Assembly (NCBI RefSeq): GCF_950023065.1
Contig: NC_088681.1
Span: 59,430,836 to 59,494,835, forward strand
Length of the DNA stretch: 64,000 nucleotides
From: Planococcus citri
Taxonomy: Eukaryota > Arthropoda > Insecta > Hemiptera > Pseudococcidae
Direction of reading: 5' to 3'
This document shows, piece by piece, positions 22,830 through 35,602 of this stretch (position 1 is its first letter; the number at the start of each line of letters is the position of its first letter). The notes beneath the pieces were generated by a model, which saw only the letters and a program-made list of their open reading frames with translations, ran no database searches and was not told the origin of the DNA. Made by a program: the position numbers and the translations under genes.

Positions 22830-25745
22830 GAATTAGTAGCCTCTTTCTCTACTTCTCTCGACCTGTTCAACGAGTACATAGAGGTAAATTATATCACAAA
22901 ACCTATCCAATGATCTCTCATATTTTTATACGAATACTAATTTTGAAAGCTCAAGTAGTACAGAATGAAAGAAGAGCACAATTGGAGTGTTTGAGGAAAA
23001 TCTTTCTGTGTGTTTCGTTGCTGCGGAGCTTTTTTTAATTTTTTCCTTTCATTGTTTTTATTAGGACGACGCCTGGTTTTCTCGGTTGGTTGGTTGCTGG
23101 TAGTGGTTTTCTTTCTCGTCTATTCTGCACAAAGCTATATGTACGAGTAGGTACAGGAGATGCGAAGAAGAGAGTATGATAGAAGAGCCCATAGCGGAAG
23201 GTATTTTATAAAAAGAGCCGCGGCTTAACTGGAATAAAAAGAGAGGCTTTTCAACGGATTACCAAAGCATAATACATGAAAAGAAAACCAGCGTCGACGT
23301 TCGTTTAGCGTCGTGTTTTTCTTCCTCGTTTTTTCCCTGTTTTTTTTTCTTTTTCTTCCTCTTTTTCTTTTTTTCCTCTCTCTTTTCGTTTGAGCATTTT
23401 GTGTGCTCTCGTCGACAGAGGGAATAATTTACTTAAAAGTCGTTAAGTTTTTAATTTTTATTATGTACACGATGAGGAAAAAAAAAGAAGAGAAAAGAAC
23501 ACGAACGAGCGTCTCTTCTTCTATACGTATAGCTCTGTATTGTATACGGAGCTTCGATATTGCGCTTTATTTTTCTTCTGCTTTTTTTTTTCATCGTCTA
23601 TTATCTTTAAATTGCGCGTACTCCAAGTCGTCGACGACGACGAGTCGAGTGGAAAAATAAATGGCGCGGTGCTTGGCTTTTTGTAGTTTTTTCTTCCAGT
23701 TTTCCCTCTTTGCATCGCTCTTGTGCAGGGTATTTTGTTGGAAAAAAATGTAGAGAGCTAACTCTGTGGGAATTTTTTTTTTATCGTTTTGTGTGTTGAG
23801 AATGGCACTATGTGAGGTGTGTTTTCGGTGATTGAGTGTGGATTGATTGATTGTGCTGTGTGGAAGAAAAAATAGGGCGAAAAGAAGACCCTAATTTTAT
23901 TTGTAGAGCAGCTGTGATAGATTTTGGAAAATTGTGTCCGAATTGATTGGAAAAATGTGATTAATTTATTGCCTTAAGTGCTAAATTTCATTAGGGCCCT
24001 TTTTTAAAACTTACTGTTTGAAAACTGAGAAGCCCAAAAATCACTTTGAAAAATCAAAAGTAGGGAATTAGATATGATGGAAAGCTGGATAGCTCTTATT
24101 GTAATAAATCCTGTACTTGATTCATCTTCATGACCGAAAAATGTGGTATCTTGAAGCAGAATGGTGGAAAACTACAGGGTATTTCATAAGTACAGACATA
24201 CATCAATTCTTTTCGGAAACAGCCCTACGACACAGGAACGCCTTAACGATTAACTCGTTAGAAAAGAACATATTATAACCTCCTGGGTAATTTTCTTCCC
24301 TCTTTGTAAAACGGAATATCTTTCTTTCTACGTGTACTTAACAACTTATTAAACAAAACACAGGCCCTTATTTCGCGTGCTCTTCTCCCTTCATCTTCCA
24401 TCGTAATACGCAGCCCTTTACGCGTAATACCCACGTGTTAATGTACTTCACCAGTACCTTACCTTACCTTACCTACAAAAATGTACCTATTTACTCGAAG
24501 GAATTACGCCAATGAAAATAGCAAAGAAGTCGCCGTCATTTTTTTTTTTTTTCATATCGTTTAAAAAGAACTGCGTACCACTGCCTGCAGTTTCCGCTTT
24601 AGCGATTGCCTTCTTCCTGCTTCGCGCGCGTCTGCCCCTTCCATTTATGGTGGCAGATTATTATCGTTAGAACGCGATTTTTCTTCGAATTAAGCACCTA
24701 GCCTGGTAGGTTTTTTTCTTTTTACTTTTTTTTTTGTTTTGTTGTAACATTACAGTCGGCTTTCATCGATTGTTCGCGTATTATTGTTAAATACTCGTAC
24801 CTCATCGCCTCCTGGCTGTTTGAGTATGGCGTGTTTGCGATGTGGTTTTGTCCAGAAGCAGAGTGCTCGTACTAAGGGAGAACCTACAGGGTGTTATCCG
24901 GTGTCATATTACGATACTTTGGCAGCACGTGTCGGATTACTGTTCGGGCCATCGATGCATTGAACAGATATCTCGAGGGAATTCGAGTTGAATTCGTACT
25001 CGATGATTTGTGAATTAGAGAGGTTCATTTTTGGAAAAATTAGCGAAATTGAGTTTGGAGGAAAATGGCGAAAAGGGGCCGATAATAAATTCTACCGAAT
25101 AAATGAAGTAGGTAAACAGAATTGGAGAGTTTTTTCAATTGAAGTGTGACAATGATATGACAAAGTGTAGGGAGGGTGGAGGGGTGTCGCAGGAGAGAGA
25201 GGGGCTCAGCTGACTTATTACGATGGGGATCATTAATTGATTGGCTTGAAGGGTGGCAGTCATGGTAATGGGGGGGGGGGGGTAATTTTGACTTGAACGT
25301 TCGAAGAGAGTGTCTAAAGGAATAAAACCATTCTTATTAAACGTTTAAAGTTGGAGAAAGAGCTGGTGGGGAATTTAAATTGAAATGTAGAATCAGTCAG
25401 CACACCATGTGTCAGTCAAAGTCAGAACTCCTCATCTTGATGAGAGCGTAGATGGATGAAAGATATGTAGAACATTGAAAAACCACCAATAATCAACTAC
25501 ATATTTCTCGAAGAATCATCAGTAATATTTTGGAAATGACCTGTAATTTACGGAAAATTTTCAGTATTTACGAAAAAGTCAACAATAATTTATTGAAAAC
25601 AAACCAATGAAGATCAGTTTTGTAAAGTTTGAACTCTCTTCTGAAAAAAAGTTGCAACTTGAAGTTTCACCCTCCTGATAATAGAGTTTAAAAACAATTC
25701 AACTTTTGACTTTCTTTTTTTAAAAGTTAGCCCATGTTTGCCAGT
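22830..25745. other. Mixed-composition block, no gene recognised
   Basis: Includes pyrimidine-rich DNA at 23320-23400, a TACCTTACCTTACCTTACC run at about 24459-24477, two ACAGGGT words in the same orientation (near 24176 and 24888) that resemble transposon ends but have no inverted partner, and a G-run at about 25269-25281. The short frame at 23403-23660 is not convincing. Confidence 0.45.
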
Positions 25746-25749
25746 AAAT

Positions 25750-26965
25750 TGGCCAAAAAGAAAAAAACCCAGTGATTTACCAAAAAAAAAAAGAAAAAAA
25801 TTGACAAAAATTGACTTGAAAAAATTATTAGTAATGTACCAGAAAAATAACCAGTAATTTACCAGGAAAAATAATCAGCAATTTACCAGGAAAAATTAAC
25901 AGTAATTTACCAGAAAAATAATCAGCAATTTACCAAGAAACATAAGAAAAAATAACTAGTGATTTACCAGGAAAAAATGATCAGTAATTACCCCCCCCCC
26001 CCCCCCATGACAAAAATTGACTAGAAAAGATAACTAAAAATTACCAGTAATTTACCAGATAAATAACCAGTGAGTAATTTACCAGAAAAATAACCAGTAA
26101 TTTACCAGGAAAAAATAACCAGTAATTTACCCAAAAAAATTGACAAAAATTGACTAGAAAAAATAACCAATAATTTACCAGAATAAATAATCAGTAATTT
26201 ACCAGAAAAAAATAATCAGTAATTTACCAGGAAAAAATAATCAGTAATTTACCAAAAAAATTACCAGTGATTTACCAGAAAAAACTTACCAGTATTTTAC
26301 CAGAAACAATTACCAGTAATTTACCTAAAAAAAAAAATAACCAGTAATTTACCAGAAAAAATTACCTGTAATTTATCAAAAATTCACTAATAATCCATCG
26401 AAAAAATTACCACTAATTATTCGCCTAAAATTCACTAGTAATCCAGTAAAAAATCACCAGTGCAATTTACCAAACATTTATTTTAATTTTCAAAAAATTT
26501 CTATCATTTACCAAAAATTACTCGACCTTTACTAGAAAGTTACCAAGAAAATTAGGTACCCACCACCCAGTCCTACCAGTTGAGCATTTTTTTAAAAAAT
26601 GACCTGTAATTCGTCAAGAAAATTACCAGTAATTTACCAAAATGAAATTACTTTTAATTTACCAAAAAAAAAATCACAAATAAGTCGAAAAAATTACCTG
26701 CAGTCCACCCGAAAAAATTTCTGGTGATTCAACTCAAATTATTGGTAAATCAGCAATTTACTGAAAATTTCCAGAAAATTTGCAGACTTACTGGTAACTG
26801 GTAATTTGCTAAAAATTACTAGTGAATGTGATTCACTGAAAATTATCAGTAATTCACCAAAAATTACCAGTAATCAACCAAAAATTACTTCTGGTTCACA
26901 AAAATCAGTAATTTACCAGTAATTTTTCAAACATTACTAGTAATCTACCAAAAATCACCAGTGAC
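25750..26965 (+). repeat. Tandem array of CCAGTAATTTACCAG-type units
   Basis: Units such as AAAAATAACCAGTAATTTACCAG (written here as AAAAATAA + CCAGTAATTTACCAG) recur every 22-25 bases with spacing variation from the A-run length. The array is strongly strand-asymmetric (A and C on the + strand) and has almost no start codons. A C-run lies at about 25989-26006. It decays to the right, where CACTAGTAATCC, ATTACCAGTAATC and similar variants appear. Confidence 0.85.
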
Positions 26966-29777
26966 TTTCCAACTTTGTGGTTTGTAAGACGGCAAGGACA
27001 GTTTTAGGTGGTAAACAGAACCGATTTACGGTCCACTTATATCATCGTTATTTTGCTGATATGAACTCCCCCCTCTCCTCATCAATTCACCAATAAAGAA
27101 ATGCGTGAGAAATTTACCCACTCCCACATGTTGAGAAGTAAAAGGAAAAAGTATAGGTTTTCATGTGTCGTCAATTTGTTCCGATCCTTCTTCCTCCCCT
27201 CCCCCCACCCCAAAAAAATTGAAAGTTGAAAGTTCTTGAGTTATCTATTATTGTACCCGTATGCGCCTGCTTCTATTTTTCTCGTTGTTTTTACAAACAA
27301 ATTATTTGAACTGCCTGGCTCCAATTTCAAAAAATTTTGGATTTCTGAAGAGAGCTTATTCAAAAGTTCTTCGAACCAAAAAAACTCCTGAAGTCTGTTG
27401 AACGACAGAAAACAAAATAGGTTATTCAGACTGCGTCTAGTGGTAATGGGTTGGGTCGTGAGAATCGAAGGGAAAACCTAAGCTTGCAATTCATTAAGGG
27501 ACAGTTTTCTTGTAAACAGAGCAATGGAAGTTAGATACAATGTATTGAGTAGTAATGAAGAAAGAGGATATTTGTAACGACACATACAGCATCACTTCAG
27601 GAACCGTGTGTATATAAGCGGATAGAATTGTATATGGTGCGCATAGTATACTTTACTGGAGAGGTTATCGTTCCCAGTCGTCGAATTTTTTTCTCATTCA
27701 AGGTTACCAGGCGATACACGGCGGTGCAAAGAAAGAAAGAGAGAGAGGCACGAAGACGATAGCACAAGGTGTGTGTAATAAATGCTCGTTCCACTGGCAT
27801 GGCACTGGTGTTATGATGGAATAGTTTAACGTACCCATGTGTATCGCTCGGTGCTGCGCAAATGGTCGAGATTTTCTCGCCAAGACTCGCGAGTTGTTTT
27901 TCTTTTCAGACCGCATGAGCACCACGGTTGATTGAACGCACCACAACCTATCCTATTCATTCTCTTTTAGCATTTCATCGCTGCAGAAAAAGAGCAAGCG
28001 AAAATTTCCATTCCATTGATTGGTGGATAAGACGAAGACGGTGTAGAGATAGACGTCGATGGAAAAAAACTCACGACACCAACGGGAGAAAATTATGTCA
28101 CCGATGATTAGAGTCTATTTCATGGTACATCATCATCATCAACACAACACAACAACAAAGATCTCCCCTTTATTATGATGGTCGCGGTCGCGGGGTTCCG
28201 CAGCGCTAATCAAATTTTAATAATGAGACGAGAAAGAGAGAGAGAGAGGAGAGAGCGAAGGCGAAAAAAAGCCGAAGCAAAATACGAGTACGCGAACCGA
28301 CAAAACAACACGTGAACTGGTGAGAGTGCAAAATTAGGGCGATCAAAACTAGCTCCACTTCTCCGCCTGATGCTCGGTTTGCTTTGCTTATTGCAGCACA
28401 CGCCACCCAGTACATTGTTAAATCGAAGATAAAAAGATTAGGGCAGCCGGTCGTCGGTCGCATGTGTCGTCATCGTCGCTGCTGTGCCAGTCTCTCCCTA
28501 TCATCTCGCCACACGTTCGTTTTATTATCGATGTACGATGACGACGACGATGTCTTTGGAAATACTCGTACTCGTAAAAGCGGCGGACGAAGAGAGGACG
28601 AAAGCAACTTTTTACCAGCTTTAAGGAAGCTGTGGAAAAGGGCGACGTCGTCACCACTCACCAGTCATCGTGGGTGACGGCGAGAAGGTGGCAGAAATTG
28701 CCTCCTTATTAAATTTCCTTCTTGTTGGAAATGTCGTCGCTGGATCGTGTGCTGTGCTTGTACAGTTTGTATACTTGTATATGGAGTGTACTTTTATTGC
28801 TGCTCGATTCGACTCGAGAGACACCAAGCGAGATGACAACACAACAGCCGGCGAACGAGGGTATCGCAGTTCAATATGAAACAATGTGTACAAGGATCAG
28901 GGACTGGGATTGAAAAGCTCGAGAAAAGATACTCGTATTCTCCGACCCGTCGTCGTCGTCGAAAGAGCATAGAAGAAAAACCTGTTTCCATTTTCATTTC
29001 GTTTGATTGAATTGTTATGCCGCAGCAGCATCCTTGATAAGTACCAACTCTCGTTGACTCTGCTGTCTAGATCCGCTTGTCCAGAGGTGGCCAGCCGCTC
29101 GTATTACACACGTTTATTATTTGTGTGTTTATAGTAAGAGAGGAAGCAGCAGAAGGCGAATTACAACTACTCGTACTACGTCGTCGTCGTCGTGTTCTAC
29201 TGTATAGTATACGAGTAAACTTGCTTTTGATAGTAGTAGTCGTCGTCATCGTCGAAAGATTTTTTTCAAAACTAGTTGCCCGGATAAAACTAGTTTCGCC
29301 AGTATCCTTTTGTAATGCGGCGGTACGTGTAATACGATAATTTTTTTTTTGATTATTGTTTTATTCACGCCGGCGCGACCGACACCGCGATGTGGACGCT
29401 TTACTTACCTACTTGAAATTGTGTGTTATTATTTTTTGACTCGACCGGTGGAATTAAAGAATGGAAATGAAGAAGAGTGGTTCGAGGGTTGGTTATGGCT
29501 GGTCGTCCATTATGTCTTGGTAGTTTTGAAGAGGGACTGGACACTGAGCTGGGGAGAAATGAACAAAATATGATTTTTTTTAGTGGTCTTTCGAGCCCCT
29601 CCCTCCCCTAGCCAAATTAGCGAATTCTGTTGATTTGAAGTATCGAAAATGTAACAAAAATTGTTTGAAATGTGATAAAAGAATTTTGGAGATTAGGAAA
29701 AAAATAGTTGAAAATGCAATTATATTGGAGGAAATTTTTATAAAAACATCAAAACTATTGAAAATGAAGAGCAAGGC
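26966..29777. other. Mixed-composition, apparently single-copy block
   Basis: Largest unique-looking block in the left half. Contains a (GA)n tract at about 28232-28254, CGTCGTCGTCG runs near 28950 and 29180, and GC-richer stretches. Several overlapping frames occur on both strands (28384-28677, 28418-28657, 28651-28893, 29077-29340); they are Arg/Ser-rich and mutually contradictory, which is what triplet-rich DNA gives by chance. The block may hold regulatory DNA, but I cannot show it. Confidence 0.4.
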
Positions 29778-29785
29778 ATTCAAGT

Positions 29786-30306
29786 TAGAGATGTGCAGTC
29801 TGAAAAGTGAAAAGTGAAAAGTACTTTTCTTTCAATGAAAATTTGAAAAGAAAAGTTCCTACTTTTCATTACACTTTTCAGTTTTCACTAGAAAAAAAAG
29901 CGAGTGACCAATCAATTTACTCATCGGAGATCACTGACCACATTGATGAAGTCAAAAATCGAGTTTCACTCTCTCCACTCCTCCACCTTTGCAATTCAGC
30001 ACCATTTTTAGATATTTTTCGCAACATTTTTACAAAACTGAAAAACCCAAAAATTTGGAGACCCTAGAAAGGCTCAAAACTACCACTATTTGATTAAGAA
30101 GGAGAAAAAAAATGATTTTCTTTTTTGTGTGTTTTAGATAGGCAAAAAATACATCAATTTGAAGCTCTTACAGAGAGCTTTAAAATGAGACGAACACGAT
30201 TTACTTTTCACACTTTTCACCACTTTTCACAACTTTTCACACTTTTCAATGAACTTTTCACTTTTCATTTCACCAAAATTACTTTTCTGAAAAGTGCACA
30301 TCTCTA
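29786..30306. mobile_element. hAT-type MITE, 521 bp, with perfect 8-bp TSD
   Basis: The ends TAGAGATGTGCA (29786-29797) and TGCACATCTCTA (30295-30306) are perfect 12-bp inverted repeats, and the octamer ATTCAAGT is duplicated exactly on each side (29778-29785 and 30307-30314). This end pattern and 8-bp duplication match the hAT superfamily. Sub-terminal regions are packed with GAAAAGTG on the left and CACTTTTC on the right (for example 29799-29822 and 30207-30270), giving a longer degenerate inverted repeat. No transposase; frames crossing the element are chance. Confidence 0.88.
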
Positions 30307-30314
30307 ATTCAAGT

Positions 30315-31700
30315 TGATTACATTCTTGCAAAAATTGGATGCGAAACGAAAATTGCTTCATCAGCGTGAAAAAGTCGTCAAAATGGACTTGAAATTTGGA
30401 AAAATGCCACGAGAGTTTTGACAAATGAAATGAAAATTGCTTGAAATGTCAGAAGAATTGATTCATTTGTCGTTAAAATTGTTGAAAATGATATTAAAAT
30501 TGATGAAGTGTCATTCAAATTGAGGCTAATGTTAAAATTGTATTTAATTTTGACCAACTCGAGCAGAAATGTAAAATACTAAAATATTGTTTCGTTGGAT
30601 TCAAAAAATTGATTGAAAAGAACGTCCAATTTGGGGAAATGATGTTAAGATTTTACAAAACTGAATAAAATCTGCTTCAAGTGCAAAAAAAGCGCTTGAA
30701 TTGAAACGAAAATCGTTAAAAGTGATATAAAATGTGCTCAAATTCTAATATCATGAAAATTGTTCAAAATAATGAATGAATTGCAAAGAGTTCTGTTTCT
30801 TTAACCATCTTTTTTTAAGCGAAAAAATGACAAACCTAAAAAAAAGTTCTGCTCTACAAAATGAAAATTATTTTCAACCGTGAGGAAAATGATTTTGGAT
30901 CTGAACAAGTCTGAACAGACTTAATCCAATCAAAACTACTTTATGATCAGATCTAACCTGGTCAGATCAATCAGATTTACCTCAAGTCTCCCCTATTAGA
31001 TCTGATCAGGATCTGACCAAATCTGTGGAAAAAATCGCCGAATCAAGATGAAAAGTCATTGAATCAATCACTAAAGCAAAAAGAGTCATCGAACTGTTTG
31101 GTGAAAAAAAAAGGTACTCGTACATTGAAGAAATCACAAATTTCAATCGATAAAAAATTGCCTAATTGTTCAGTGAAACGTTCCTTTTGACTAAAAATCA
31201 CTAAAACGATCAGTAATACAAAAAATCACTGAATCAATCTATGAAAAATCTCTATTGATGTAAAAATCACATAATTATTTGGTAAAAAGCCACTGGACGA
31301 TTTTTAATCTGTGATAAATCACCAAAAATTTCTGAACCGATCGGTGAAAAATCGCTGAAAAGTCACCGAATGAATCAATCGGTGAAGAGAAGAAATCACT
31401 GAATGAAAATCATGAACTTGAATGAATCAATCATTTCAGAAAATGAAAAAATCATTGAATCAATCCCTGAAATGTCACTGAAGGAGCGAAAAATAAATCA
31501 CCGAATGAATCAGTGACGAAGAAATCACCGAGTCGGTCATTGATATAAAAATCATTAAACAAATCAGTGAAAAATCGCTTGTAACGCATAAATTACAAAA
31601 TTATTTGGTGTAAAATCACTGAATGATTCAATCAGTGAGAAATTATTACCAAATCAACCATTGATACAAAAATCACTGAATTAATCTGTGAATCTTTTAT
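30315..31700. repeat. A-rich region grading into an 'AATCACTGAATCAATC' array
   Basis: 30315-30900 is A-rich and without visible order. At about 30905-31030 TCAGATC/GATCTGA words cluster. From about 31030 to 31700, loosely repeated strings such as AAATCACTGAATCAATC, CAGTGAAAAATCAC and CACCGAATGAATCAGTGA occur every 25-40 bases. The array runs straight into satellite C, whose spacer also uses GTGAATC / GAATCATT, so the two may be related. Confidence 0.55.
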
Positions 31701-32900
31701 GAACGAATTGATTCACTTTTTTTTGAAACATTTGTACAGTTATTGATCTGTTTACAATCGAATTGAATCATTTGCGAACGATTGGCGATTGAATAAATTG
31801 ATTGATTTCTTGGCGAATCATTCGCAAACGGATCAATTAATTTACAACTGATTCGGTTTTTGTGAAACTATTGCCTAAGAGTTGATCTGTTTTCAAGCGA
31901 AGGGAATCAAATCGAATTGATTGGTTTCTAGGTGAATCATTCGCGAACGAGTTGATCAATAGTTACTGAATCATTCGCGAACGAATTGATCAGTGTAAGT
32001 GAATCGTTCGCGAACGAATCGATTTATTTATTCAATTTTGAATTTTTGGTGAATAATTCACGAATGAATTGAATTTTTAGTGAATCATTTGCGAACAAAT
32101 TGGTTTGTATAAGTGGCTCGTTCGCGAACGAATCGATTCATTTACTCAATTTTTGGTGAATCATTCACGAACGAATTGAATTATTTTTTGTGAATCATTC
32201 GCGAACGAAGTGATTTGTGTAAGTGAATCGTTCGCGAACGAATCGATTCGTATAAGTGAATCGTTCGCGAACGAATTGATTTATTTATTCAATTTTGAAT
32301 TTTTGGTGAATAATTCACGAATGAATTGAATAATTTTTAGTGAATCATTCGCGAACAAATTGGTTTGTAAGTATAAGTGGCTCGTTCGCGAACGAATCGA
32401 TTCATTTACTCAATTTTTGGTGAATCATTCACGAACGAATTGAATCATTTTTTGTGAATCATTCGCGAACGAAGTGATTTGTGTAAGTGACTCGTTCGCA
32501 AACGAAGTGATTCGTATAAGTGACTCGTTCGCGAACGAATCAATTGGTTTAAGTGACTCGTTCCCGAACGAATCAATTGGTTTAAGTGACTCGCTTGCGA
32601 ACGAATCAATTCGTATAAGTGACTCGTTCGCGAACGAATCGATTCATTTACTCAATTTTTGGTGAATCATTCACGAATGAATTGAATAATTTTTAGTGAA
32701 TCATTCGCAAACGAAGTGATTCGTATAAGTGACTCGTTCGCGAACGAATCGATTCATTCACTCAATTTTTGATGAATCATTCAGGAACGAATTGAATTAT
32801 TCTTTGTGAAATATTCGCGAACGAATTGATTCATAAAATGAAGATTCGTTGGCGAATGGTTCTTTCAAAAAATTGATCAATTCATTCATGAATGATTCAG
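31700..32900. repeat. Satellite C: CGTTCGCGAACG core, 33-bp units within about 240-265-bp blocks
   Basis: Units AAGTGACTCGTTCGCGAACG + AATCAATTGGTTT recur every 33 bp near 32500-32650. At larger scale the marker GATTCATTTACTCAATTTTT starts at 32135, 32399 and 32641, with a variant at 32751, and GATTTATTTATTCAATTTTG starts at 32021 and 32278. This gives blocks of about 240-265 bp. The core palindrome is often extended (GAATCGTTCGCGAACGA). The left edge (31700-31970) is strongly decayed. Confidence 0.9.
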
Positions 32901-35150
32901 CCATTCTCTAGGTAAGTAATGCGTTTTTAAAAATGCTGAAAAAAAGTTTGTCGCTCGATAAACTTGAAATGTAGGATAAAATTGCGAAAATGTACGAAAT
33001 TTGATTTTTCTGATTTAGTAAACGCCATGAACAGGTAATATTTCTTCGGCTTTTCAGTAGACTTGTACAATCAGTTTTGAGACAAAATTCTCACTAAATT
33101 TTTGTATGTATAGGTTTCTTGTTGATTCGATGTCTCGAGGTGATTCTCTGATTGAATCAGTGAATATTATCAATGTTATTATTGATTCAATCATTGAAAG
33201 TGAACGGATTCCTCCTCCTCTCCCTTCCCCTAAATTCCAAGCTTGAAATATTTATTCATCAGTATGATCGTGAGGTGGCTGTTGCGAAATGCAAACTATG
33301 CAAGGATCCTAATGAATCGTCGTAAATTTAAAATATGCAGTCGAGGTGCTCATTTTGGAAAACTTCGTGTGTGATTTACCTACCATTAATATTCTGGTAT
33401 ACGAGTACCTCTCCATACATTTTTATTAAGCATCGCTGGACACCTAAAGAGCAAAGTACCGCACCGGAACGCGACTGTGCGACGATTCGAATCGAATAAT
33501 TGTACCGTGAACCTCTCATACCTACTCTCGAGGCAAGGCACCGAAATTGAGAGTATTTTTATGGATGTACGTAAAATGAGATACGAGCGAGCTATTAAGT
33601 GGTCGTGTAATACGTTTGCGTACCTTACCTTACCTTACCACGGCCGCGTAGAAATGTAGAATGATTTAATCCCATGTTAAGCTGTTTGCTGCTAGCTTCG
33701 AGAGGGTACTTGTGGTCGGTCGAAAGACAATTCCCAGAACAGCAGGTATAATCACGGTGTATTTATCACGTTCGTTCTTAGAAAGATGTACTGTTCGGTG
33801 GATTGTGGATTCGATCGAACAACGACGTGTTTTAGTCAAAATATCAACGATTTTATTTGATCATCGTTATCACTATACACTATACAGTGTGTTCTTCCGA
33901 GTCTCATTAGTCATTAGTTTTGTTTGATCCTTTTTATTTTCGAAATACGAGTAAGTTTCGAACGGGTTTTTTGGTTCGTGTGATTGATTTGTTCGCGAAT
34001 GATTCTATTTCTCAGAATCAAATGAACGGTGGACCTGAGCGAATCGTTCGATTAGTTCATTTGAGAATTTGGAGAACTGACGTATTTTTCGGAAATCATT
34101 TAGAACCAGAGTGTGTTTTTGCGAACCAGACTTAGTATATCCAATTTTGGCCGTTCTCAAAATAAGCAGTTGGCAAACAATTTTAACGACCCGTTAATGA
34201 GTCGATTCAGTTGATAATCCGGTCACGTCTGTAATACTCGTATCACTGTCGACAGTCAGTTTTCCAATGTAGTAAAAAGAGATTGTACTAGTACGTCCGC
34301 GCGTGTGAATAAAAAAAACAAACCACCGCACCTCGCCTCGCCTCCTTGACGCGATTCGATTAAGAAGAAATGATTATACTTTACTTACTGTGTATCGTAG
34401 GTACAGAAGGTGAAGGGTTAAAAATACGATTAATAATGCGATCGCGCGCGGTTAATCCGTTTCATTTAAAGGTACCTGACTATACCTATATATATTCTAC
34501 GTATACATTTCGTATATAAATTGTATGTATACGCTATCGATGTAGGTACGTGAACGTGAAAGCGTTCGAATTATATTCGACAGCACGTATGTAGAAGAAG
34601 AGGAGAAAAAGAGGCCGCTAGATGGTAAGGGCGATAGAAGAGGTAACCATGATGATAATATTGGTTTGCCAAACAACGTAATTAGACTTAATTGGCCTGT
34701 CGTTAGCGGTAGCTGCTGCGAAGGCGGTGACGAACGCAGCAATTTATAAGCGTAACTAAAGCCTCGATGTGTTTTCGTTTGTTCATATAATATGTATGCT
34801 CGATTACATAAAGAATCTTCTGTGTAGATTTAGATTTTCGTTTTGATGAGGGACTGAGAGCTCGGGGTGCATGTGGAGAGGCATATGATGGATTTTTTCC
34901 AGCAATTTTCTGAGTGCTTTGGAGAGAATCAATTTAAATGGAGGGGATGGAAAAGGAGTGTTTTAAAATGATCTCCTCGTGAAAATTGATTGCATTTTTT
35001 TGGAAAATTTTGGAAAATGAAAAATTGATGATTTTTATTGATTATTGGCATTTTTTTACCTAGTAAAAATTAATGATTCAATCTTCCAGTTTTTTTTTGA
35101 AAAAATGTTGTAAATTTTATGAAAATGTCTCCCAGTATTAGTAATGGCTG
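32901..35150. other. Non-coding, partly single-copy block
   Basis: 32.9-33.3 kb is AT-rich. 33.36-34.76 kb is mixed composition with TACCTTACCTTACC (about 33620-33637), two stray satellite-like words (TTGTTCGCGAATGATTC near 33990 and GAGCGAATCGTTCG near 34037) and CGATCGCGCGCGGTTAATCC near 34438. Frames at 33477-33659, 33712-33927 and 34497-34742 have no domain. No gene recognised. Confidence 0.4.
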
Positions 35151-35153
35151 TGC

Positions 35154-35602
35154 ATGGTGTCTACCTCCGAAAAAAGTACGAAATTCGAAAATGGGCTTGA
35201 AAAGTACGAAAAAACCACCAAAATCCTACAAAATTTACAAAGTTTACAAAATCTGTACGAAATTTTAAAAAAATTACATTTTTTTGTAAGTATATTATTA
35301 GAAGAGAGATTGAAAGTAGAATTAAATTGAAGAAAATTGGATTTTTTGTCTTCACGAATCGTAAATTATCAGAAGCTTTCGCCGTCATTTCGCTTAAGCA
35401 ACAAAATGTTATCTTATGCTTTTGAATTAAATTTTCAAAGATCAAAAACCCAAAAAAAATTTTTCTGGCAGATATTTTTTTCGTTGAAAAATGTTTCAAA
35501 CACGAAGGGGAATACATTGAATTGATACCATTCAGAAAAATAATGTACAAAAAAAGTAAGAAAAAAGTACGAATTTTTTTTTTTTAGTTGACACCATGTG
35601 GT
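35154..35602. mobile_element. Possible decayed MITE with CATGGTGTC ends
   Basis: CATGGTGTC (35154-35162) is inverted as GACACCATG (about 35590-35598). Both sub-terminal zones contain AAAAAAGTACGAA strings in direct orientation, and the interior has a decayed copy of the GCTTTCGCC...TTTCGCTTAAGC hairpin (35374-35399). I found no target-site duplication, so this is tentative. Confidence 0.4.

Noticed and set aside
24459..24477. TACCTTACCTTACCTTACC as a telomere-like repeat
   Set aside because: The insect telomere unit is TTAGG/CCTAA; this is TTACC, occurs in short runs at several interior sites and is better seen as local low complexity.
28384..29340. Cluster of overlapping 60-97-codon frames on both strands
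   Set aside because: Triplet-rich, stop-poor DNA; the frames are mutually exclusive and Arg/Ser-biased without recognisable domains.
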